A DNA stretch of 64,000 nucleotides from Clostridia bacterium (GCA_017503005.1 JAFVTW010000015.1:20146-84145), one strand, 5' to 3'. Positions 8,254-17,492 are shown, numbered from the stretch's first letter. Translations and numbers: made by a program. The notes: a model not told the origin generated them from the sequence alone.

Positions 8254-9228
8254 ATGGAATTTTGTGATTTATATTCAAAAAGTGAATTAAAAAATATTGT
8301 TAATAATGATATAGATAAAAACATGCTAAACCATGCTTATCTTTTGTGTGGTCAAGATGAGATTTATCTAAGCTATTTAGCTAAAGAATTTGCAAAAAAT
8401 ATTTTGTGTGTTAGTTCTGGTTGTGGTGTGTGTCCTGCTTGTATCAAGATAGAAAAGGGTGTGCATAGCGATGTTTTGGTGTATCCAAAAGATAGTAGCA
8501 AGGGATTAGTGGTAGATGATATAAATGAGATTGTGGAGAATTCATATATCTATCCACTAGAAGGTGACAAAAAGATATTTATATTAAATAATTTTGATTT
8601 GTCTACATCACAAGCTCAAAACAAGCTACTAAAAACTCTAGAAGAACCACCAAAGACCTGTTTGTTTATTTTGACAACTACAAACCCATCAAACATACTA
8701 AATACTATCAAAAGTAGGTCAAAAAGTTTGTCTATACCACTACTTGGTAGTGATGATGTCCAAACATTTATACTTAAAAATAGTTCGTTTAAACCTAAAG
8801 AAGTTCAACCATTTGTATCTTCTAGTCAAGGTAATTTAACCAAGGCTGTAAAGATAATAAATGATGATAACTTTTTAAAAATTAAAGATTTGGCATTAAA
8901 TACTGTGCTTAAGCTTACCGAAAGTGGTGAAATTCTAAGATATAGTAGTCAAATTTTAGGGTTTAAAGATAGGATAAAAGAAATATTTGATGAATTGAGC
9001 TTGGTCTTTTTAGATGTAATGTATGCAAAGACAGGTCTAGAAGACAAGGTTGTTAATCAATCAAAACTTGCAGAATATAAAAATTCTAAATATAGTGTAA
9101 AAGCACTAAAAATCATATATAGCAAAGTATTAGAAGCCCAAAACAAACTAGATTGTAACTGCAATCCTACTACAGTTGTTGATGGATTTTTGATCACTAT
9201 GCTGGAGGTAAAACATAAATGGAAGTAG
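8254..9228 (+). CDS. holB: DNA polymerase III delta' subunit
   Basis: Clamp-loader subunit of 324 residues. The AAA+ N-terminal part carries a zinc module of the DnaX/HolB type (CVSSGCGVCPACIKI, about residues 49-63). It also has VDDINEI, the NKLLKTLEEPP motif and the sensor-like TTTNPSNILNTIKSRS. As in other delta' subunits no functional Walker A is seen, so ATP hydrolysis is unlikely. It heads a holB-ricT-trmN6-rsmI operon and overlaps ricT by 10 bases. The start has no ribosome binding site and coincides with the predicted transcription start. Confidence 0.93.
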   Translation: MEFCDLYSKSELKNIVNNDIDKNMLNHAYLLCGQDEIYLSYLAKEFAKNILCVSSGCGVCPACIKIEKGVHSDVLVYPKDSSKGLVVDDINEIVENSYIYPLEGDKKIFILNNFDLSTSQAQNKLLKTLEEPPKTCLFILTTTNPSNILNTIKSRSKSLSIPLLGSDDVQTFILKNSSFKPKEVQPFVSSSQGNLTKAVKIINDDNFLKIKDLALNTVLKLTESGEILRYSSQILGFKDRIKEIFDELSLVFLDVMYAKTGLEDKVVNQSKLAEYKNSKYSVKALKIIYSKVLEAQNKLDCNCNPTTVVDGFLITMLEVKHKWK

Positions 9229-10235
9229 TAGGAATAAAGTTTAGAAATAATTGCAAAGAATACTATTTTGCACCTAATGGATTTAAACTTGCTGTAGGAG
9301 AAAAGGTTGTTGTAGAAACACCTAATGGCAATACTATAGCTACTGTTGTTAGTGCAAATATGGATGTAGAAGAAGAAAAACTAGTTGCTCCACTATCAAA
9401 TGTAGTTAGAGTAGCTACTCAAAACGATATCAAAACTATGGAAAAGCTAGAGAGTAGACATGGCGAAGTGCTAGAGACTACCAAAGAACTTATACTAAAA
9501 CACAATCTAGATATGAAACTAGTGGATTGTGAATTTACTCTAGATGGTCAAAAGATAGTAATTACCTATGTTTGTGAAGATAGAGTGGACTTTAGAGAAT
9601 TAGTAAAAGATTTGGCTAGTAAACTAAAGAGTAGAATCGAACTAAAACAAATAGGTATTCGTGACCAAGCCAAGGTTGTGGGTGGCATAGGTGCTTGTGG
9701 CGAAATCTGTTGCTGTAATAGATACTTAAATAATTTTGATAAAGTATCTATCAAAATGGCTAAAACTCAAAATTTAAGTCTAAATCCAACCAAAATAAGT
9801 GGTATTTGTGGTAGATTGATGTGTTGTCTAAGCTACGAAAATGAAGTTTATGCTGATGCAAGCAAATATATGCCTAAAGTAAACTCTAAGGTAAAAACAC
9901 CAGATGGTAATGGTACTGTAGTATATAACAACCTTTTAAAGAAACAATGTGATGTTAGGTTAGAAGGTGATGATGTTATGGTAAAAACATATCCAGTAGC
10001 AGATATCAAGTATGAAGGCAAAGTAGAAGAGGAAAAACAAGATACTGATGCTGTCAACTTCGTAAAAGAAAGTGAATTGAAAGGTGATAGTCCACAATTT
10101 GCTTATATAGGCGAAAAGGTTGAAGTGGAAGAAGGTAAAGAGCCTGTTGTAGAGGCAAAAGTAGAAAATAGAGATAATCAACCTAGAAATAATAAAAGAT
10201 TTAAGAAACATTTCAAGAAAAATGCTAAAAGATAA
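9219..10235 (+). CDS. ricT: PSP1-domain protein RicT (YaaT)
   Basis: A 338-residue protein of the PSP1/YaaT family. In Bacillus it works with RicA and RicF on RNase Y-dependent mRNA maturation and promotes Spo0A phosphorylation. The PSP1 core spans about residues 50-240, with the Cys-rich iron-sulfur binding segments GGIGACGEICCCNRYL and GICGRLMCCLSYE. The C-terminus is charged and ends with basic residues (NKRFKKHFKKNAKR), which may bind RNA. ggagg precedes the ATG inside the end of holB, and the gene overlaps trmN6 by 14 bases. The yabA gene that follows in Bacillus is missing at this position. Confidence 0.93.
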   Translation: MEVVGIKFRNNCKEYYFAPNGFKLAVGEKVVVETPNGNTIATVVSANMDVEEEKLVAPLSNVVRVATQNDIKTMEKLESRHGEVLETTKELILKHNLDMKLVDCEFTLDGQKIVITYVCEDRVDFRELVKDLASKLKSRIELKQIGIRDQAKVVGGIGACGEICCCNRYLNNFDKVSIKMAKTQNLSLNPTKISGICGRLMCCLSYENEVYADASKYMPKVNSKVKTPDGNGTVVYNNLLKKQCDVRLEGDDVMVKTYPVADIKYEGKVEEEKQDTDAVNFVKESELKGDSPQFAYIGEKVEVEEGKEPVVEAKVENRDNQPRNNKRFKKHFKKNAKR

Positions 10236-10875
10236 AGAAAGATTAGATGATTTACAGTTTAATAATTTGTACATAATCCAAAATCCAGACTTGTACTGTT
10301 TTACATCTGATGCTGTAGAGCTTTGCAATTTTGTAAAGGCTGGTGTCAAAGATAGAATAGTGGATTTGTGTAGTGGTAGTGGTGTTATAGGTATACTTGC
10401 TCAAGCTAAGACTAAAGCAAAATATACATATCTGGTAGAATTACAACCAGAAATGGCAGATATGAGCAAGAGAAGTATAGAGTACAATAAACTAGAAAAT
10501 ATAGAAGTTGTAAATATGCCATTACAAAATGTACACAAACATATCGGTACAGGATTTGAAGTTGTGGTTTGCAACCCACCATACAAAATTCACGATGGTG
10601 GCGAACTGTCTGAAAAGAAAGAGATTGCAATATGTAAGCACGAAATTACAGTTACACTAGAAGAGATTGTTGCAGAAGCGAGTAAGCTACTAAAATTTGG
10701 TGGTAGATTTTATACTGTAAACAAAGAAGAAAGATTAGTAGACTTGTTTTGCTATATGCGAAAGTATGGTATAGAGCCTAAGGTGCTTAAATTGAGAAAT
10801 GGTATCAAAGGAGCAAATATTATACTGGTAGAAGGTAAGAAAGGAGGAAAAAGTGGACTTGTAATCCACAATTAA
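10222..10875 (+). CDS. trmN6: tRNA1(Val) N6-adenine methyltransferase-like protein
   Basis: A 217-residue Rossmann-type SAM-dependent methyltransferase. The motif I region is VDLCSGSGVIGILA (about residues 46-59), and motif IV is VVCNPPYK, the NPPY signature of N6-adenine methyltransferases. It matches the YfiC/YabB family, which modifies A37 of tRNA-Val. The position between ricT and rsmI is the same as yabB in Bacillus. The start overlaps ricT by 14 bases, so translation is probably coupled. rsmI begins 1 base after the stop. Confidence 0.9.
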   Translation: MLKDKERLDDLQFNNLYIIQNPDLYCFTSDAVELCNFVKAGVKDRIVDLCSGSGVIGILAQAKTKAKYTYLVELQPEMADMSKRSIEYNKLENIEVVNMPLQNVHKHIGTGFEVVVCNPPYKIHDGGELSEKKEIAICKHEITVTLEEIVAEASKLLKFGGRFYTVNKEERLVDLFCYMRKYGIEPKVLKLRNGIKGANIILVEGKKGGKSGLVIHN

Positions 10876-10876
10876 T

Positions 10877-11674
10877 ATGCTTTATTTAGTAGGTACTCCT
10901 ATAGGGAATTTGAAAGAATTTAATAACTATGCAGTAGAGATTTTAAATAGTGTAGATTATATATTGTGTGAAGATACTAGAACTAGTTCGGTACTATTAA
11001 ATCATTATCAAATAAAAAAACCACTAAAGAGTTATCATAAATTCAATGAGAGAGAAATGATAAACAAAGTGGTAGGGGATTTGCAACAAGGCAAGAATGT
11101 GGCACTTATATCTGATGCTGGTATGCCTGGTATTAGTGACCCCGGTAATATTTTGGTAAATGAAGTAATCAAAGAAGAATTAGATTATACTGTGGTGTCA
11201 GGACCATGTGCACTAATCAATGCTTTTATTATGAGCGGTTTTCCTACACCATTTACATTTATAGGTTTTCTACCAGAAAAGAATGCTGACAAAAACAATT
11301 TGTTGATGCAGTATAAGAATGTATATGGTAGTTTGATTTTTTATGTATCTTGTCACAATATAGACAAAGACTTTGAAACCTTGTACTCTGTATTTGGTGA
11401 CAAGCCTGTATGTGTGGTAAGGGAATTAACAAAGATGTACGAAGAGAAAACTTTTACTACTCTAAAAGAAAAATACAATGGTGATACTCGTGGTGAGTTT
11501 GTACTAATTGTAAACAATGTAAAAGAAGAAAATAGTTTAAATGAATTATCTATACTAGATCATTTAAAACACTATATTGATTTAGGTGCTAGTAAGCAAG
11601 ATGCTATCAAATATGTGTGTGCCGACCGTGGTATAAAGAAACAAGAAGTATACAAAATAGCTGTTGAATTATAA
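10877..11674 (+). CDS. rsmI: 16S rRNA (cytidine1402-2'-O)-methyltransferase
   Basis: A 265-residue member of the tetrapyrrole-methylase fold family. RsmI signatures are visible: LVGTPIGNL at the N-terminus, ILCEDTRTS, YHKFNERE, ALISDAGMPGISDPG, and VSGPCALINAFIMSGFP. The enzyme 2'-O-methylates C1402 in the decoding centre of 16S rRNA. It starts 1 base after trmN6, with aaggagg about 35 bases upstream and no good closer site, so it probably depends on translational coupling. It is the last gene of the operon. Confidence 0.95.
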   Translation: MLYLVGTPIGNLKEFNNYAVEILNSVDYILCEDTRTSSVLLNHYQIKKPLKSYHKFNEREMINKVVGDLQQGKNVALISDAGMPGISDPGNILVNEVIKEELDYTVVSGPCALINAFIMSGFPTPFTFIGFLPEKNADKNNLLMQYKNVYGSLIFYVSCHNIDKDFETLYSVFGDKPVCVVRELTKMYEEKTFTTLKEKYNGDTRGEFVLIVNNVKEENSLNELSILDHLKHYIDLGASKQDAIKYVCADRGIKKQEVYKIAVEL

Positions 11675-11706
11675 AAAAGAGATATCCGTTCTGGATATCT
11701 CTTTTT
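11673..11706. terminator. Bidirectional terminator after rsmI
   Basis: The stem gagatatcc / ggatatctc has a five-base loop between an A run and a T run. It serves rsmI and the convergent HAD gene. Confidence 0.93.
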
Positions 11707-11707
11707 A

Positions 11708-12583
11708 TTATTTCTTTTCTATACCTTTGTTTGTTACAGTTTTTGTGGGTTGTTTTGTTGTATCTTCTTTTTTGGCTTCTTCTACACTATCTGGTGAGTT
11801 TTTGTCAATAACTGTATTATTCGCAACAATTTCTCTAATTTGTTCTGTGAGTGGAGTTTTAAACTTAGTTGTACCCATTAGATATTTTTTAGGATCGTAA
11901 GCAGCTGCAATTATAATTTCGTCGTAGTTGCCTATTGATAATTTTGGATCTAATAGACTTCCAGCTAATTCTTCTCTTTTTGCTTTTGCACCATCTAGAG
12001 TATGAGGTGGTCTGTATGTGTTTTTGTATTCTACAAAGTTTACAAATACTCTTACACCTTTCCAGTTGCTTACATGGAACATATTTCCATTTGGATTGTT
12101 TCCTTTGTTTTCTTCGCAAATTCTAATTGCTGATAGTCCTTTTGAAACTACATTTTCGCAGTTTTGTTTGTTGTCATCAATAAGTAGTGGTATACCATAT
12201 TCTTTGCAGAATAAATGTTTGTTTTTGCAACCCATTACTAATTTATCAAAGTTTACATTGTGGTATTGTAGTAATGCTACAGTTGCATTTTTCATAGCTT
12301 TGATGCTAGCAGGTCTGTTTGTAAGTAGTACAATTTCGTGACCTTGTTTTTTCCATTCGTCTAGAGTTTCCAAAGCATCGGCTAATGGCTCAAACTTCTT
12401 TGGATTTAGCACAGGGAAAATAAGCTTCAAAAAACTTTGGCTAACTTTTCCACTGGTGTCTACAGTTTTGAAAGTTAGTTTCTTTGCATCTGGTTTACCT
12501 ACTTTTTGGACTTTGTTTAAAACCTTATATACTATTGAATTGCTTGTAAATAATGTATTATCTATATCTATTGCTATAACCAT
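11708..12583 (-). CDS. HAD-family phosphatase, 5'-nucleotidase-like, with C-terminal extension
   Basis: A 291-residue protein that starts almost directly at the HAD nucleophile motif, DIDNTLF (residues 5-11). Motif II is LLTNRPAS near residue 97, and an acidic LLIDDNKQNC near residue 130 fits motif IV. This arrangement resembles the 5'(3')-deoxyribonucleotidase-like HAD group; the substrate is unknown. The region after about residue 190 is an extra segment ending in a Lys/Thr/Glu-rich tail that is not part of the HAD fold. The ATG has no ribosome binding site, and an extended -10 lies 6 bases upstream. Confidence 0.8.
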   Translation of the reverse strand: MVIAIDIDNTLFTSNSIVYKVLNKVQKVGKPDAKKLTFKTVDTSGKVSQSFLKLIFPVLNPKKFEPLADALETLDEWKKQGHEIVLLTNRPASIKAMKNATVALLQYHNVNFDKLVMGCKNKHLFCKEYGIPLLIDDNKQNCENVVSKGLSAIRICEENKGNNPNGNMFHVSNWKGVRVFVNFVEYKNTYRPPHTLDGAKAKREELAGSLLDPKLSIGNYDEIIIAAAYDPKKYLMGTTKFKTPLTEQIREIVANNTVIDKNSPDSVEEAKKEDTTKQPTKTVTNKGIEKK

Positions 12584-12589
12584 AGCATT

Positions 12590-12598
12590 ATTGTAGCA
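12590..12598 (-). promoter_or_regulatory. Extended -10 predicting a leaderless HAD-gene transcript
   Basis: On the minus strand TGC-TACAAT ends 6 bases before the ATG at 12583, so the expected start is the A of the start codon. No convincing -35 is visible at 17 bases, which fits an extended -10 promoter. Confidence 0.6.
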
Positions 12599-12638
12599 CA
12601 GCTTTCAAAAAAAATAAATACCCAAATTAAAATTTCTA

Positions 12639-13151
12639 TTACATAATTTTGCATATTAGACAAGCTGTCACAATACCTAGTGTCATAGATATAAATGCAA
12701 CGGGTATGCCATAGCTAAATTTTTTGACTTTGGTCTGCGAGAAGTATACTGCTGTTATGTAGAATATAGCTTCGCTACTACCAACTATGGCACAACCACA
12801 TCTAGCAAGATAGCTGTCTACTCCATATGTGGCGAATATATTTTCTAGAGCGGCCAGACTGCCACAACCAGTAAAAGGTTTAAGTAGTATTAGTTCGCTC
12901 AGTTCTATAGGTATGCCTAATAAATTAAATAGTGGAGATAATATTGTCCCAAAAACTTTGCTTAGGCCACTTACGGAAAATAATTCTACTGCGACAAATA
13001 TGGCTACTAAATAGGGGAAACTAGTTAAAACTAAATCAAAACTGTTTTTTGCACCATATACAAAGCTGGAGTATGCATTGTTCTTTTTGTATATGGAGTA
13101 TATGATGAGCGAAATTATAAGTAGGGGTATAAGGTAGGAGCTAAATTTCAT
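12639..13151 (-). CDS. spmB: Spore maturation protein B
   Basis: A 170-residue polytopic membrane protein with the nucleoside-recognition/Gate domain. Typical segments are SFPYLVAIFVAVELFSVSGL and LLKPFTGCGSLAALENIFATYG, followed by CGCAIVGSSEAIFY. SpmA and SpmB are needed for full dehydration of the spore core. The gene overlaps spmA by 4 bases (ATGA), so the two are translationally coupled. No terminator hairpin is apparent in the 55 bases before the HAD gene. Confidence 0.95.
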   Translation of the reverse strand: MKFSSYLIPLLIISLIIYSIYKKNNAYSSFVYGAKNSFDLVLTSFPYLVAIFVAVELFSVSGLSKVFGTILSPLFNLLGIPIELSELILLKPFTGCGSLAALENIFATYGVDSYLARCGCAIVGSSEAIFYITAVYFSQTKVKKFSYGIPVAFISMTLGIVTACLICKIM

Positions 13152-13750
13152 TGTTTGTATACCTTTTTGTCTAGTATGATATCTTGCTTAGCTTTCTTTT
13201 TGAATTTTTCACATATCTTACACATAATTATGCCAGAAATGGTGCTTACAAATGTAGATATTAGTGTGGGAAGAATGATGTCGTTTGGAGTTGCACTTCC
13301 TGCAGCGACTCTTAGACCAATTACTGTGGTGGGTAGTATTTCTAGACTGGTGGCATTGATTACTAGTAGCATTATCATTCCACTGGTGGCTATGTTGCTA
13401 CCTTTGTCGAATCCTTTCATTGCATTTATGCCACTAGGTGTGCAAGCATTGCCCATGCCAAGTAGGTTTGATGTTAGGTTGATAGCTATTTCACTTTGAG
13501 TGTTAGGGTCTGTTTTGCCAAATAGCTTGTCTATAATAGGGTTTAGTAGTTTGCTTATTTTTTGGTTTAACCCCGTGTCTTCTACTATCTTTAAAATCCC
13601 TAGCCATACGGCATATATTGCCCACAATTTAAGTGATAGTGCTATCGCTTTTTCTGAGCCAGACAAAAGAGTTGAGAATGCTATATCTACATTCTTAAAT
13701 AGCAGTAGTCCTAGACCACAAATTAAAAAACTAATCCATACTAAATTCAT
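13148..13750 (-). CDS. spmA: Spore maturation protein A
   Basis: A 200-residue membrane protein that pairs with SpmB. Recognisable segments are AIALSLKLWAIYAVWLGILKI, SEIAINLTSNLLGMGNACTPSGINAMK and MIMLLVINATSLEILPTT, all conserved in the SpmA/nucleoside-recognition family. aaaagg lies about 8 bases before the ATG. It is the first gene of a two-gene unit divergent from metG. A TGTCGAA heptamer occurs inside its coding region but is probably fortuitous there. Confidence 0.95.
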   Translation of the reverse strand: MNLVWISFLICGLGLLLFKNVDIAFSTLLSGSEKAIALSLKLWAIYAVWLGILKIVEDTGLNQKISKLLNPIIDKLFGKTDPNTQSEIAINLTSNLLGMGNACTPSGINAMKGFDKGSNIATSGMIMLLVINATSLEILPTTVIGLRVAAGSATPNDIILPTLISTFVSTISGIIMCKICEKFKKKAKQDIILDKKVYKQ

Positions 13751-13820
13751 AAATTTTACCTTTTACTAAAATATTATGAAAATAAAGCAATAAATATGCC
13801 TTTATATGGTAAAATTTGCA

Positions 13821-13849
13821 TTTACAATAATTGATTTGTGTGCTAAAAT
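13821..13849 (+). promoter_or_regulatory. metG promoter
   Basis: TTTACA (13821-13826), a 17-base spacer and an extended -10, TGC-TAAAAT, ending at 13849. The expected leader is about 30 bases and contains agaagga 11 bases before the ATG. Confidence 0.75.
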
Positions 13850-13888
13850 TAATCATGAAATTATTTTACTAGAAGGACTATAGAGTAT

Positions 13889-15841
13889 ATGAAAAATTAT
13901 TATATTACAACAGCTATTGCTTATACCTCTGGCAAACCTCATATCGGTAATATTTATGAAATTATTTTGAGTGATAGTATTGCTAGATTTAAGAGATTTC
14001 AAGGTTACAATGTTAGATTTCAAACAGGTACAGATGATCACGGCGAAAAGATAGAACAAAAAGCTATTGCTAAAGGTCAATCTCCTAAACAATTTGTTGA
14101 CGATATAGCAAATATCATTAAAGATTTATGGGCAAAAGCAAACATTTCTTATGATAGATTTATTCGTACAACAGATGCTGACCACGAAGCACAAGTTCAA
14201 AAAGTTTTTGAAAAACTATATAATCAAGGAGATATCTATTTAGGTAGTTACGAAGGATTGTATTGTACACCATGTGAAAGTTTTTGGACAGAATCACAAT
14301 TAGTAGATGGCAAATGTCCGGATTGTGGTAGAGAAGTGAAGAAAGCTAAAGAAGAAGCATATTTCTTTAGAATGAGCAAATATGCAGATAGACTTGTAGA
14401 ATATTATAATTCTCACCCAGAATTTGTATTGCCAGTATCTAGAAAGAACGAAATGGTAAATAACTTTATAAATAAAGGTTTACAAGATTTGTGTGTATCT
14501 AGATCTACATTTAAGTGGGGTATACCTGTAAACTTTGATCCTAAACATGTAGTTTATGTGTGGTTAGATGCTCTAACAAACTATATTACTGGTTTGGGCT
14601 ACGATGTAGACGGCAATCACGACCAATTATACAAAGATTTCTGGCCTGCAGATATTCATGTGATAGGTAAAGATATTGTAAGATTTCACATTATTTACTG
14701 GCCTATATTCCTAATGGCTCTAGGTTTGCCTTTACCAAAGCAAATTTATGGCCATGGCTGGTTACTACAAGATGGCGAAAAAATGAGCAAATCAAAGGGT
14801 AATGTAATGTACTTTGATGATTTGGCTAGTGTATTTGGTGCCGATGCAGTAAGATATTATGTTTTAAGTGAAATGGGATTTGAAAATGATGGTTCTGTAG
14901 GTTGGGAGAGTTTGACAGAAAAAATCAATGCAGACCTCGCTAATGTATATGGAAACCTAGTTTCTAGAACCATAGCTATGACAAATAAGTATTTTGGTGG
15001 CAAAGTAGCAAACAAAAATGTATGCGAAGATGTAGATAATGGACTAAAAGATGTTGTTACTGCTGCATACAATAAAGTTAGTGAAAAAATGGATAACTTA
15101 AAGATAAGTGATGCTATTCAAGAAGTAATGACTATTTTTAGAAGAGCTAATAAGTATATAGATGAAACTTGTCCATGGATACTTGCAAAAGAAGAAAATA
15201 AAGACAGATTAGAAACAGTTTTATACAATTTGTGCGAAGCTATTGTTACTGGTACTACATTACTAAGCTCATATTTACCTACAGTGGCAGAAAAAGTGGT
15301 TGCAATGTTTAATACTACACTTAAGAGCGAAGATGGTGTAAAAACTTTTGGTGTAGCTAACGAATATACAGTTACTCAAACCCCAGAAGTGTTATTCCCA
15401 AGATTAGATATCAAAGATGTTTTAGCTAAAGCAGAAATTATTAAACAAAAACAAATTGAAGAATACAATAGAGAAAATGGTATTGTCGTAGAAGAACCAA
15501 AGCCAAGCAAACCTACTATTGAATTTGCAGATTTTGAAAAGGTGGAATTGAAAGTAGGCACTATTGTCAATAGTGAAAAGGTAGAGGGTAGTGACAAACT
15601 ACTTAAAAACACTGTAAAATTAGGTACAGAAACCAGAACTATTGTTAGTGGAATAGCTAAGACTTATAGTCCAGAAGATGTTATAGGTAAGCAAGTTGTA
15701 GTAGTTACAAACTTAGCTCCTAGAAAACTAAAGGGCATAATGAGTGAAGGTATGATTCTATGTGCATACAATGATAAAACAAGTGATTTGGCACTAATTA
15801 GCCCTATTACAGAATTTAAAGATGGTGAAGAAGTTAGCTAA
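13889..15841 (+). CDS. metG: Methionyl-tRNA synthetase
   Basis: Class I aminoacyl-tRNA synthetase of 650 residues. The HIGH-type motif is in AYTSGKPHIGN near the start, and KMSKS is at about residues 298-302. A single zinc knuckle (CTPCESFW...CPDCGRE) lies in the connective peptide. The last 110 residues are the EMAP/Arc1p-like tRNA-binding domain (FADFEKVELKVGTI ... LAPRKLKGIMSEGM). The length and domain order match the Bacillus/clostridial type. Its stop overlaps the start of tatD by one base, as in the Bacillus metS-yabD-ksgA neighbourhood. Confidence 0.97.
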   Translation: MKNYYITTAIAYTSGKPHIGNIYEIILSDSIARFKRFQGYNVRFQTGTDDHGEKIEQKAIAKGQSPKQFVDDIANIIKDLWAKANISYDRFIRTTDADHEAQVQKVFEKLYNQGDIYLGSYEGLYCTPCESFWTESQLVDGKCPDCGREVKKAKEEAYFFRMSKYADRLVEYYNSHPEFVLPVSRKNEMVNNFINKGLQDLCVSRSTFKWGIPVNFDPKHVVYVWLDALTNYITGLGYDVDGNHDQLYKDFWPADIHVIGKDIVRFHIIYWPIFLMALGLPLPKQIYGHGWLLQDGEKMSKSKGNVMYFDDLASVFGADAVRYYVLSEMGFENDGSVGWESLTEKINADLANVYGNLVSRTIAMTNKYFGGKVANKNVCEDVDNGLKDVVTAAYNKVSEKMDNLKISDAIQEVMTIFRRANKYIDETCPWILAKEENKDRLETVLYNLCEAIVTGTTLLSSYLPTVAEKVVAMFNTTLKSEDGVKTFGVANEYTVTQTPEVLFPRLDIKDVLAKAEIIKQKQIEEYNRENGIVVEEPKPSKPTIEFADFEKVELKVGTIVNSEKVEGSDKLLKNTVKLGTETRTIVSGIAKTYSPEDVIGKQVVVVTNLAPRKLKGIMSEGMILCAYNDKTSDLALISPITEFKDGEEVS

Positions 15842-16629
15842 TGAAAAAGATGATTGATACACATTGTCACTTAAACGATAAAATGCTAGTGGCTCGTGTA
15901 GATGAAATTGTTAATAATTTTGAAAATGATAACCTACTACAGGCAATAGTAGTAGGTTATGATTTTATTTCTAGTAAATCTGCTATAGAATTAGCTCAAA
16001 AATATGAAAATTTATATGCTGTTATAGGTATGCACCCATCAGATGCAGATAAGTGGGACGATGAATTTGCTACTTTTTTAAAAGATAATTTATCAAGCGA
16101 AAAGGTTTTGGCTTTAGGTGAAATAGGATTAGATTATCACTACGAAAACTATAGTAAAGAACAGCAAGAGTTTGTTTTTGTGGAGCAGCTTAAAATAGCA
16201 AATGAGTGTAATATGCCTATAGTTATTCATATAAGAGATGCAATGGGTGATTTGATTGATATTCTAAGAAGAAACAAACATCTTATTAACAATGGTGGTG
16301 TGGTACACTGCTACAATGGTAGTGTAGAAAGTTACAAAATATTAAGAGAGTTTGGTTTTAAATTTTCGTTTGGTGGTGCTATTACTTTTAAGAATGCTAG
16401 AAATGCACCAGAGCTACTAAAAGTAGTGGATATTAATGATATATTGCTAGAGACAGATTGTCCGTATTTGACACCAGAACCATATAGGGGTAAGGTAATT
16501 AACGAGCCCAAATATGTAAGTTATGTGGCTAATAAGATAGCAGAATATAAGGGTGTTGATGTCGATACTGTAATTGAAGCTGCGAACAGAAACACATATG
16601 AAGTATTTAATAAATTAAGGGAAAACTGA
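15841..16629 (+). CDS. tatD: TatD-family metal-dependent hydrolase
   Basis: A 262-residue TIM-barrel nuclease-type hydrolase. Metal ligands are visible in DTHCHLND at the N-terminus, GEIGLDYH near residue 97, VIHIRDA near residue 128, HCYNGS near residue 154 and ETDCPYLTPEP near residue 201. TatD proteins act as 3'-5' DNA exonucleases in DNA repair; the Bacillus orthologue is YabD. It is coupled at both ends: TAATG with metG and TGATG with rsmA. The Bacillus yabE and rnmV genes that lie between tatD and ksgA are absent here. Confidence 0.94.
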   Translation: MKKMIDTHCHLNDKMLVARVDEIVNNFENDNLLQAIVVGYDFISSKSAIELAQKYENLYAVIGMHPSDADKWDDEFATFLKDNLSSEKVLALGEIGLDYHYENYSKEQQEFVFVEQLKIANECNMPIVIHIRDAMGDLIDILRRNKHLINNGGVVHCYNGSVESYKILREFGFKFSFGGAITFKNARNAPELLKVVDINDILLETDCPYLTPEPYRGKVINEPKYVSYVANKIAEYKGVDVDTVIEAANRNTYEVFNKLREN

Positions 16630-17438
16630 TGGCTGAAAAGTTGGATATAAAATTTAATAAAAACTTTGGTCAAAACTTTATTTTTGATACAAACCTATTA
16701 AAAGCGATTGTTAATGATGGCGGAGTAAATAAGTATACTGATGTATTAGAAATTGGTACGGGTGCTGCTACACTTACCAAAGAAATAGCTAATCAAGCTA
16801 GAAAGGTAGTTAGCTATGAAATAGATACAAACTTAATACCAACTATATCTAATACACTAAATGGTGTAGATAATGCTCAAGTGGTTTTTAGAGATATTAT
16901 GAAAGAAGATATGGCTGCAATAGAGGCTAACTTTAGTGAAGATTATATAATGGTGGCAAACTTGCCATATTATATAACTACACCTATTATCTTTAAATTT
17001 TTAGAAAATGCTACAAAGCTAAAAACTATGGTTATAATGGTTCAAAAAGAAGTTGCTGAGAGATTGTGTGCAAAATGCAATACTGCCGAATATGGGGCAA
17101 TTACGGCTGTTATTAATGCAGTAGCAAATACAAAAATTACTAGAATAGTAAAACGAAATATGTTTATACCTGCACCTAATGTAGATAGTGCAGTAGTTAG
17201 AATTGATTTTGATAAAAATAAATATAATGTAAACAATTTTGATAATCTATCTAAACTAATCAAATGTGCTTTTCATATGCGAAGAAAGACACTTGTAAAC
17301 AACTTGAAAAGTTCTTTTGGTATGAGTGGCGAAAGGGTAGATAATGCCTTTAAACAAATGAATATAGACAAATCTATTAGGGGTGAAGTATTGTCACCAG
17401 AACAATTTGTGGAATTAAGCAATTTGTTGTTTGATTAA
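16629..17438 (+). CDS. rsmA: 16S rRNA dimethyladenosine transferase
   Basis: A 269-residue KsgA/RsmA family enzyme that dimethylates A1518 and A1519 of 16S rRNA. It has the family opening FNKNFGQNFIFD, the SAM motif EIGTGAATLT (about residues 42-51), YEIDTNL, and the NLPYYITTPI motif IV near residue 112. Next come MVQKEVAERL and the C-terminal FHMRRKTLVNNL. It overlaps tatD by one base (TGATG). It is the last gene of the metG operon, followed by a bidirectional terminator. Confidence 0.96.
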   Translation: MAEKLDIKFNKNFGQNFIFDTNLLKAIVNDGGVNKYTDVLEIGTGAATLTKEIANQARKVVSYEIDTNLIPTISNTLNGVDNAQVVFRDIMKEDMAAIEANFSEDYIMVANLPYYITTPIIFKFLENATKLKTMVIMVQKEVAERLCAKCNTAEYGAITAVINAVANTKITRIVKRNMFIPAPNVDSAVVRIDFDKNKYNVNNFDNLSKLIKCAFHMRRKTLVNNLKSSFGMSGERVDNAFKQMNIDKSIRGEVLSPEQFVELSNLLFD

Positions 17439-17450
17439 GAGAATATAAAA

Positions 17451-17484
17451 ATAAAAAAACTCACTAATTTTAGTGAGTTTTTTG
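17451..17484. terminator. Bidirectional terminator after rsmA
   Basis: The stem aactcacta / tagtgagtt has a short attt loop, flanked by A and T runs. It also ends the convergent lipoprotein gene. Confidence 0.93.
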
Positions 17485-17492
17485 TTTTTGAA

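Noticed and set aside
11889-12341. Several open frames on both strands over the HAD gene
   Set aside because: They are shadows of the HAD coding region, lack ribosome binding sites and have biased translations.
13405-13412. TGTCGAA heptamer inside spmA
   Set aside because: It is within coding sequence, far from a start, and expected by chance in a window of this size.
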